A stretch of 64,000 bases of DNA, taken from positions 620,001-684,000 of the forward strand of contig NZ_PDJJ01000001.1 in assembly GCF_002563715.1 (NCBI RefSeq), in the 5' to 3' direction. Source of the DNA: Isoptericola jiangsuensis. GTDB taxonomy: Bacteria; Actinomycetota; Actinomycetes; Actinomycetales; Cellulomonadaceae. This document shows positions 37,177 to 43,241 of this stretch, in pieces (within the stretch, counting starts at the first letter, position 1; the number at the start of each line of letters is the position of its first letter). The position numbers were made by a program, and so were the translations under genes. The notes under the pieces were generated by a model, which did not search any database, was not told where the DNA came from, and saw only the letters and a program-made list of their open reading frames with translations.

Positions 37177-37626
37177 TCAGCGGACGTTCGTCAGCGGGTC
37201 CACGACGGGGTGCCGGAGGGTCCCGTCGCCCGTCTCGACGGTGAACCCCTCCCGCACCCAGTACTCGTAGCCGCCCAGCATCTCCTTGACGCGGTAGCCG
37301 AGGGTGGCGAAGGCGAGCGCTCCGCGGGTGGCGCCGTTGCAGCCCGGACCCCAGCAGTAGGTGACGACGGGCAGGTCGGGGTCGATCAGCCCGGCGGCCC
37401 GCAGCCGCACCTTGCCGCCGGGCAGGTGCACGGCGCCGGGGAGGTGACCGGCGTCCCAGGCCTCCGCCGAGCGCACGTCGACGAGGGTGAACGCCTCGCC
37501 GGCCGCGACGGCGGCGTGGACGTCGGAGACGTCGGTCTCGACGGCGAGGCGCGCCGCGAAGTGCGCCGCGACGGTCGCGGGGTCGAGGTCGGGGGCGAAG
37601 CCGAGGTGAGAGGTCGTGATCTCCAT
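37177..37626 (-). CDS. Single-domain rhodanese-like protein
   Basis: A 149-aa rhodanese. It has FTLVDVRSAEAWDAGHLPGAVHLP (the CH2A-type motif) and an active-site loop CNGATR whose cysteine is residue 96, with a second cysteine at 91. It may carry persulfide sulfur or act in cyanide/thiosulfate detoxification. It is transcribed divergently from the GlxA-type regulator across a 70-bp gap that includes a GATCG-T-CGATC palindrome (37632-37642), so joint control is possible. Confidence 0.85.
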   Translation of the reverse strand: MEITTSHLGFAPDLDPATVAAHFAARLAVETDVSDVHAAVAAGEAFTLVDVRSAEAWDAGHLPGAVHLPGGKVRLRAAGLIDPDLPVVTYCWGPGCNGATRGALAFATLGYRVKEMLGGYEYWVREGFTVETGDGTLRHPVVDPLTNVR

Positions 37627-37696
37627 GCGTCGATCGTCGATCAGCCCGCCGGGCAGGAGAAGTGGCGTGGACGCCGACGACCGCTAAGATCCCGCC

Positions 37697-38716
37697 ATGC
37701 GCCAGCCCGACCCCGCCCCGCGCCCGCTGCCGGCACCGGGCCGCCCGCACCGGGTCGCCGTGCTGGTCACGCCGGGCATGGCGCCGTTCGAGACCGGCGC
37801 CGTCGTCGAGGTGTTCGGCCTGCCCCGACCGGAGGTGTCGGGCCCCTGGTACGCGCTCGACGTGTGCACGCCGGACCCGGACCGTCCGGTGGCGATGGTC
37901 GGCGGACTCTCGGTGACGGTGGCGCACGGCCTGGACGTCCTCACGCGGGCGGACACCGTCATCGTGCCCGCCACGGTGGACGTCCGTACCGGGCCCGAGC
38001 CGCGCGTCGTCGACGCGGTCCGCCGGGCCGCCGAGCGTGGCGCCCGCGTGGTGTCCATCTGCTCGGGGGCGTTCACCCTGGCGGCCGCGGGCCTGCTCGA
38101 CGGTCGCCGGGCGACGACCCACTGGCGGTACGCGGACGAGTTCCGCCGCCGGTTCCCCGCCGTCGAGCTGGACCCGGACGTGCTGTGGGTCGACCACGGG
38201 GACGTCCTGACCAGCGCGGGCAGCGCCGCGGGGATCGACCTGTGCCTGCACCTGGTGCGCTCCGACCACGGGTCGGTCGTGGCGAACACGGTCGCGCGGA
38301 GGCTCGTGGTGCCGCCGCACCGGGACGGCGGCCAGGCGCAGTTCGTCGACGCGCCCGTGCCGGACGCGGCCGGGACCGACGGCGTGTCCCTGGCGATGGC
38401 GGCGGTCCTGCGGGACGTCGCGGCCCCGGTGACGGTCGCGGCGATGGCCCGCACGGCCCTGATGTCGGAGCGCACGTTCCTGCGCCGGTTCACCGAGCGC
38501 ACGGGCACGTCGCCGGTGCGCTGGGTGGTGGGGCAGCGGGTGCAGGCGAGCCTGCCGCTGCTCGAGGGCACGGACCTGCCGGTCGAGGAGGTCGGTGCGG
38601 CCGTCGGCTTCGCCAGCCCGGCGACGTTCCGCCACCACTTCGGGCAGGTCCTGCGCACCTCGCCGTCCGCGTACCGGCGCACGTTCCGGCGCGACGAGAC
38701 CGCCGGGGCGGCCTGA
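37697..38716 (+). CDS. GlxA-type AraC regulator (DJ-1/PfpI sensor plus AraC HTH)
   Basis: A 339-aa transcription factor. The N-terminal DJ-1/PfpI-like domain (about residues 15-190) has the nucleophile-elbow cysteine in VVSICSGAFTLAAAGLLDGRRATTHW. The C-terminal AraC double HTH (about 230-330) includes MSERTFLRRFTERTGTSPVRW and VGFASPATFRHHF. GlxA-family members control varied catabolic genes. The likely target here is the divergent rhodanese gene. The ATG at 37697 is 6 nt after TAAGAT (37685-37690): leaderless. Confidence 0.87.
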   Translation: MRQPDPAPRPLPAPGRPHRVAVLVTPGMAPFETGAVVEVFGLPRPEVSGPWYALDVCTPDPDRPVAMVGGLSVTVAHGLDVLTRADTVIVPATVDVRTGPEPRVVDAVRRAAERGARVVSICSGAFTLAAAGLLDGRRATTHWRYADEFRRRFPAVELDPDVLWVDHGDVLTSAGSAAGIDLCLHLVRSDHGSVVANTVARRLVVPPHRDGGQAQFVDAPVPDAAGTDGVSLAMAAVLRDVAAPVTVAAMARTALMSERTFLRRFTERTGTSPVRWVVGQRVQASLPLLEGTDLPVEEVGAAVGFASPATFRHHFGQVLRTSPSAYRRTFRRDETAGAA

Positions 38717-38725
38717 GCCGGCGGC

Positions 38726-39400
38726 TCAGCGCCCCAGGAGCTCGAGCACGGTCGCGGCGAGGTCCGCCACGTCCTCGACGACGGCGAGGGCGCCGGCGCG
38801 CTCCAGCTCGCCGTCGACGGCGTACCCCCACGAGACGCCGAGGCAGCCTACGGCGTGCACGGCCGCGCCGTGGACGTCGTGCTCGCGGTCCCCGACCATG
38901 AGCACCGGCCCCGCGCCCGGCGTACCGGGGCGGGGCAGGTCGAGCGTGGCCAGCGCCCGCTCGATGACGTCCGCCTTCGTCGACGTCGACTCGTCCAGCG
39001 GTGCCCCGAAGACGGCGTCGACGAGGTCGCCCAGCCCGAACTTCGCGCAGACGGGCTGGGCGTACACCTCGGGCTTGGACGTCGCGACGGCGAGGGTGCA
39101 CCCGGCCTCGCGCAGCGCGGCCAGCGCCTCCGGGATCCCGGCGAACACGGTCGCGTCGTACATCCCGCCGTCGGCGTACACCGACCGGTAGGCCGTGACG
39201 GCCTCGCCGACACGCTCCGGCGGGACGCCGTGCGCCGGGAAGGAGTCGGTGATGGGCGGGCCGACGAACGTGCGCAGCGTCGCGGCGTCGGGCACGTCGA
39301 GCCCGAGGGTCCGGTAGGCGTGCGCGGCGGAGGACGTGATGCCGGGTGCCGAGTCCATGAGGGTGCCGTCGAGGTCGAGGAGCACGAGAGGTGAGGTCAC
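38726..39400 (-). CDS. HAD-superfamily phosphatase (phosphoglycolate phosphatase-like)
   Basis: A 224-aa HAD hydrolase. Motif I is LLDLDGTLMDS, motif II lies in LAVATSKP, the motif III Lys in TKADVIERAL and motif IV in MVGDREHDVHGA. A helical cap (about residues 15-80) makes it the C1 Gph/PpaX type, probably dephosphorylating a small phospho-metabolite. The GTG start at 39400 is 6 nt downstream of minus-strand TAGGGT (39407-39412), so it is predicted leaderless although an epimerase gene lies just upstream on the same strand. Confidence 0.85.
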   Translation of the reverse strand: MTSPLVLLDLDGTLMDSAPGITSSAAHAYRTLGLDVPDAATLRTFVGPPITDSFPAHGVPPERVGEAVTAYRSVYADGGMYDATVFAGIPEALAALREAGCTLAVATSKPEVYAQPVCAKFGLGDLVDAVFGAPLDESTSTKADVIERALATLDLPRPGTPGAGPVLMVGDREHDVHGAAVHAVGCLGVSWGYAVDGELERAGALAVVEDVADLAATVLELLGR

Positions 39401-39416
39401 GGTGCCACCCTACGGA

Positions 39417-40439
39417 TCACGGCGCGGCGGGCAGCGAGCGGGCGTGCTCGACGAGCCGGTCGAACGCCGCGTCGAGGGCGGTGTCGACCTGCTGCGCCTC
39501 CGGGTGCGCGTCGAACCAGGCGATCTGCTCCTGCGCGCCGACGTCGTAGGTGACGGTCGGGCGGAACTCCGGCACGAGCGCCGTCAGGTGGGAGCAGTCG
39601 AACACCATGGAGTGCGCCTTGTCGCCGAGCAGGCCGTCGCCGACGTCGGGCAGCACGCGGGCGATCGTCTCGGACGCGACGTGCACGATCTCCGGGTCGG
39701 GGACGCCCGCCGCCTCGCCCAGCCACGTGTAGACCTGGTCCCAGGTGGGCGCGTGGGTGCCCATGACCTGGAACGCGTCACCGATGGCGAGGGGGTGACC
39801 CAGCAGCCCGACGAACCCGACCGCGAAGTCCTCGGTGTGCGTGAGCGTCCACAGGCTGGTGCCGTCCCCGTGCACGACGACGGGCCGCCCCGCCCGCATC
39901 CGGGCGACGTCGGTCCAGCCTCCCGTGGTGGGCAGCAGCGTGCGGTCGTAGGTGTGGCTCGGGCGCACGACCGTCGCGGGGAACGCGTCCTCGCGGTGGG
40001 CGCGCACCAGGACGTCCTCGCCCGCGATCTTGTCGCGCGAGTACTGCCAGAACGGGTTGCGCAGGGGCGTGGCCTCCGTCACGGGCAGCCGGGCCGGGGG
40101 CGTCTGGTAGGCGGAGGCCGACGAGACGAAAACGTACTGGCCGGTGCGGCCCGTGAACCGGTCGACGTCGCGCGCGACGTGCTCCGGCGAGAACGCCCGG
40201 AACTGCGCGACGACGTCGAAGTCGCGCCCCGCCAGGGCGGCGTCCACGGCGTCGTGGTCGCTCGCGTCCGCGGTGAGCTGCTCGACGTCGCCGGGCAGCG
40301 GGCGCGTGGTCGACCGGCCGCGGTTGAGCACCGTGACGCGGTGGCCCTGCGCGACGGCGCGGGTGACGGACGCGGCGCTGATCACGCCGGAGCCGCCGAC
40401 GAAGAGGATGTCGAGGGGGTTGCGGGTCATGGACGCCAT
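39417..40439 (-). CDS. NAD-dependent epimerase/dehydratase (extended SDR-like)
   Basis: A 340-aa Rossmann protein. The nucleotide motif near the N-terminus reads ILFVGGSGVISAA (residues 11-23), close to GxxGxxG with Ile-Ser in place of the last Gly region. The catalytic region has SSASAYQ and YSRDKIAGED (Tyr-x-x-x-Lys). It resembles the atypical SDR group of plant CSP41/isoflavone-reductase-like epimerases; sugar-nucleotide or other substrate unknown. Two starts are possible, ATG 40439 and ATG 40430; neither has a clear ribosome site. Confidence 0.75.
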   Translation of the reverse strand: MASMTRNPLDILFVGGSGVISAASVTRAVAQGHRVTVLNRGRSTTRPLPGDVEQLTADASDHDAVDAALAGRDFDVVAQFRAFSPEHVARDVDRFTGRTGQYVFVSSASAYQTPPARLPVTEATPLRNPFWQYSRDKIAGEDVLVRAHREDAFPATVVRPSHTYDRTLLPTTGGWTDVARMRAGRPVVVHGDGTSLWTLTHTEDFAVGFVGLLGHPLAIGDAFQVMGTHAPTWDQVYTWLGEAAGVPDPEIVHVASETIARVLPDVGDGLLGDKAHSMVFDCSHLTALVPEFRPTVTYDVGAQEQIAWFDAHPEAQQVDTALDAAFDRLVEHARSLPAAP

Positions 40440-40473
40440 GCTGCCCGACGGCGGCGCGCGGCGCCGGACGGCG

Positions 40474-41241
40474 TCAGCGGGTGGCGACCGGCGCCGGGAC
40501 GGTGAGGCCCGCGGGGAGGTGGTCGGGCAGGGTGCGGGTCAGGGCGGCGAGCCGCTCGGCGCGCGCCCGCCCCGTCATCCGCTCCACCGGGGCCGTGATC
40601 GAGACCGCCGCGACGGGTCGGCCGGCGCGCAGCACCGCGACGGCGGCGCAGGCGATGCCCCGCTCGTTCTCCTCCGTCTCGCTCGCGACACCCGTGCCGC
40701 GAGCCTCGCGGACGGCCTCGCGCAGCCGGTCAGGTGTCGTCGAGGGGGTGAGGTAGGGCGCCAGCACGGCGTCGTCGTCGGTGTCCCGCAGGGGGCCGGC
40801 GGCGAGCAGCGCGCGGCCGAGGGCGGTCGTGGCGGCGGGGCGTCGGCGGCCGACGGCGGACCAGACCCGCACGGCGCGCTGCGGCTCGACCTTGTCGAGG
40901 TAGACGACCTCCTGCCCGGCGAGCACGCCGAGGTGCACCAGCTCGTCGACGTCCTCGCACAGGGCGTCCAGGGCGGGGCGCAGCAGGTCGGGCAGGTTCT
41001 CCTCGGCGAGGAACGTGCTGCTCAGCGCGAGGATCGCCGGGCCGAGCCGGTAGGCGCCGTCGTCGCACTGCTCGGCGTAGCCGCGGTGCCGGAGTGCGGC
41101 GAGCGTGCGGTGCAGCGTGGACTTGTTGGCGCCGACCTCGGCGGACAGCTCGGCGAGGGGGATCCCGGCGGCGCCGGCGCGACCGAGGGCGTCGAGGGTG
41201 AGGAGCGCTTTGTCGACGCTGCCGAGCGGGCTGGGTCCCAT
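40474..41241 (-). CDS. IclR-family regulator of the KDG/KDPG genes
   Basis: A 255-aa IclR regulator. The N-terminal winged helix (about residues 8-65) has GIPLAELSAEVGANKSTLHRTLAAL, and the C-terminal GAF-like effector domain (about 75-250) contains ENERGIACAAVAV. It is divergent from the KDPG aldolase and KDG kinase genes and separated by a nested inverted repeat, so it probably controls them and itself in response to a sugar acid such as KDG. The ATG at 41241 follows GGAAGG; the longer open frame has no such signal. Confidence 0.85.
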   Translation of the reverse strand: MGPSPLGSVDKALLTLDALGRAGAAGIPLAELSAEVGANKSTLHRTLAALRHRGYAEQCDDGAYRLGPAILALSSTFLAEENLPDLLRPALDALCEDVDELVHLGVLAGQEVVYLDKVEPQRAVRVWSAVGRRRPAATTALGRALLAAGPLRDTDDDAVLAPYLTPSTTPDRLREAVREARGTGVASETEENERGIACAAVAVLRAGRPVAAVSITAPVERMTGRARAERLAALTRTLPDHLPAGLTVPAPVATR

Positions 41242-41262
41242 GGGTACCTTCCGGTAAGGTGA

Positions 41263-41298
41263 TTTCGCAGTGAACAACAGACGTTCACCATAGCGAAA
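41263..41298. promoter_or_regulatory. Nested inverted repeat, candidate IclR operator
   Basis: The inner repeat GTGAAC (41270-41275) N7 GTTCAC (41283-41288) is enclosed by the outer repeat TTTCGC (41263-41268) ... GCGAAA (41293-41298). The element occupies the centre of the 67-bp divergent spacer. TAAGGT (41255-41260) is a possible -10 for the aldolase gene, which would put the operator just downstream of +1. Confidence 0.6.
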
Positions 41299-41308
41299 CG
41301 GAGACGAT

Positions 41309-41959
41309 ATGTCAGCCCCCGACGCCGCCGTCCTGGAGACCCTCGGCCGGCACCGCATCGTGCCCGTCGTCGTCGTCGACGGTGCCAAGCAGGGCCTCGC
41401 CCTCGCCGACGCGCTGATCGCCGGCGGCCTCCCCGTCGCCGAGATCACGCTGCGCACGGCCGGCGGGCTCGACGCCATCCGCGCCGTCGCCGCCGAACGC
41501 CCCGACGTCGTCGTCGGCGCCGGCACCGTCACCACCGCCGACCAGGTCGACGCCGTCGCCGCCGCCGGCGCCCGCTACATCGTGTCGCCCGGCCTCTCGG
41601 CGAAGGTCGTCCAGCGCGCCCAGGAGCACGGCGTCCCCGTCCTGCCCGGCGTCGCCACCCCCACCGAGATCATGGCCGCGCTCGACCTCGGCCTCCACAC
41701 CGTCAAGCTCTTCCCCGCCTCCGTCGTCGGCGGCCCCGCCGCCCTCAAGGCGTTCGCCGCACCCTTCCCCGGCCTGCGGTTCGTCCCCACCGGCGGCGTC
41801 AGCGCCGCCAACCTCGCCGACTACCTCGGCCTTCGGCCCGTCCTCGCCGTCGGCGGCTCCTGGATGGTCGACAAGTCCCTCGTCGACGCCGGCGACTGGA
41901 CCGAGATCACCCGCCGCAGCGCCGAAGCCGTCGCCCTCGTCAAGAACCAGGAGTCCTGA
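41309..41959 (+). CDS. eda: 2-keto-3-deoxy-6-phosphogluconate/4-hydroxy-2-oxoglutarate aldolase
   Basis: A 216-aa KHG/KDPG aldolase that splits KDPG into pyruvate and glyceraldehyde-3-phosphate. The Schiff-base lysine is Lys133 in HTVKLFPA and the general acid/base Glu45 in AEITLRT, at the same numbers as in the E. coli enzyme. VGAGTV and PTGGV phosphate/pyruvate-site motifs are present. The ATG at 41309 follows GGAGA. The KDG kinase gene starts 4 bp after the stop, so together they perform KDG to KDPG to C3 units, the last steps of galacturonate/pectin or Entner-Doudoroff-type catabolism. Confidence 0.93.
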   Translation: MSAPDAAVLETLGRHRIVPVVVVDGAKQGLALADALIAGGLPVAEITLRTAGGLDAIRAVAAERPDVVVGAGTVTTADQVDAVAAAGARYIVSPGLSAKVVQRAQEHGVPVLPGVATPTEIMAALDLGLHTVKLFPASVVGGPAALKAFAAPFPGLRFVPTGGVSAANLADYLGLRPVLAVGGSWMVDKSLVDAGDWTEITRRSAEAVALVKNQES

Positions 41960-41962
41960 ACC

Positions 41963-43069
41963 GTGGCCAACCCCTCCGTCACCACCCGCCCCGCCGCCGA
42001 CTGCCGCTACGACGTCGTCGCCCTCGGCGAGGTCATGCTCCGCCTCGACCCCGGCGACCGGCGCGTCCGCACCACCCGCAGCTTCGACGTCTGGGAGGGC
42101 GGCGGCGAGTACAACGTCGCCCGCGGTCTCCGCCGCGCCTTCGGGCTGCGCGGCGCCGTCGTCACCGCCCTCGCCGACAACGAGGTCGGCCGCCTCGTCG
42201 AGGACTTCATCCTCACCGGCGGCCTCGACACCTCCTGGATCCAGTGGCACCCGTACGACGGCATCGGCCGCACCGTGCGCAACGGCCTCAACTTCACCGA
42301 GCGCGGGTTCGGCGTCCGCGGCGCCGTCGGCGTCAGCGACCGCGGCAACACCGCGATCTCCCAGATGAAGCCCGACGACGTCGACTGGGACGCCCTGTTC
42401 GGCTCCGGCGTGCGCTGGCTCCACACCGGCGGCATCTTCGCCGCCCTGTCCGAGTCCGCCGCCGACGTCGCCGAGGCCGCGATGTCCGCCGCCCGCCGCC
42501 ACGGCACGATCGTGTCCTACGACCTCAACTTCCGCCCCTCCCTGTGGAAGGGCATCGGGGGCATCGAGCGCGCCCGCGAGGTCAACCAGCGCCTCGCCCA
42601 CCACGTCGACGTCATGATCGGCAACGAGGAGGACTTCACCGCCTCCCTCGGCTTCGAGGTCGAGGGCGTCGACGAGTCCCTCACCGACCTCGACACCGGC
42701 GCCTTCCGCGCCATGATCAGGACCGCGTCCGAGGCGTACCCGAACTTCCAGGTCATCGCCACCACCCTGCGCGGCGTCAAGACCGCCACCGTCAACGACT
42801 GGGGCGCCATCGCCTGGTCCCGCGCCGAAGGGTTCGTCGAGGCCACCCACCGCCCCGACCTGGAGATCTACGACCGCGTCGGCGGCGGCGACTCGTTCGC
42901 CTCCGGCCTCGCGTACGGCCTCATGGAGCTCGGGTCGCTGCAGGAGGCCGTCGAGTACGGGGCCGCGCACGGCGCCCTCGCCATGACCACCCCCGGCGAC
43001 ACGACGACGGCGAACCTCGCCGAGGTCGCCAAGCTCGCCGGCGGGGGCAGCGCGCGCGTCCAGCGCTGA
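41963..43069 (+). CDS. kdgK: 2-keto-3-deoxygluconate kinase (PfkB family)
   Basis: A 368-aa PfkB-family sugar kinase. The substrate-binding N-terminus reads VALGEVMLRLDPGDRRVRTTRSFDVWEGGGEYN in the family pattern (GE.M, GG..N), and the C-terminal signature YDRVGGGDSFASGLAYG has catalytic base Asp310. At about 50 residues longer than many PfkB kinases it fits the extended KdgK-like branch. The KDG substrate is inferred from the adjacent aldolase. The GTG start at 41963 follows AGGAG (41949-41953). Confidence 0.85.
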   Translation: MANPSVTTRPAADCRYDVVALGEVMLRLDPGDRRVRTTRSFDVWEGGGEYNVARGLRRAFGLRGAVVTALADNEVGRLVEDFILTGGLDTSWIQWHPYDGIGRTVRNGLNFTERGFGVRGAVGVSDRGNTAISQMKPDDVDWDALFGSGVRWLHTGGIFAALSESAADVAEAAMSAARRHGTIVSYDLNFRPSLWKGIGGIERAREVNQRLAHHVDVMIGNEEDFTASLGFEVEGVDESLTDLDTGAFRAMIRTASEAYPNFQVIATTLRGVKTATVNDWGAIAWSRAEGFVEATHRPDLEIYDRVGGGDSFASGLAYGLMELGSLQEAVEYGAAHGALAMTTPGDTTTANLAEVAKLAGGGSARVQR

Positions 43070-43092
43070 GCCGCCGCGGCTCGCCGCGCGCA

Positions 43093-43127
43093 GGTCGGGT
43101 GCCGGGACCGACACCCGGCACCCGACC
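43093..43127. terminator. Terminator of the eda-kdgK operon
   Basis: GGTCGGGTGCCGGG (43093-43106), loop ACCGACA, CCCGGCACCCGACC (43114-43127): a perfect 14-bp stem 23 bp after the kdgK stop. Confidence 0.8.
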
Positions 43128-43147
43128 ACGAGCGCGCCTCCCGCACC

Positions 43148-43175
43148 CTGACCGGACGCGCCCTGCCGGTATCTT
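43148..43175 (+). promoter_or_regulatory. Promoter of the aegerolysin-like/metzincin gene
   Basis: CTGACC (43148-43153), N16, TATCTT (43170-43175) lie about 70 bp before the ATG at 43242. Confidence 0.4.
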
Positions 43176-43241
43176 CCGCGCGGGCCGACGCTCCCTCTCA
43201 GGCAGCAGGCCCCTCCGGCCCGCTCGTCCGAGGAGCGACCC

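Noticed and set aside
38718-38733. A single degenerate copy of the 20-bp repeat (GGCGGCTCAGCGCCCC) at the convergent junction of the GlxA-type and HAD genes
   Set aside because: Only about 9 bases match and part is coding, so chance similarity around an Arg-stop codon pair is likely. A genome-wide profile would be needed.
39663-39726. Frameshift in the epimerase gene
   Set aside because: The 340-aa frame is continuous with family motifs; the alternative frame is a shadow.
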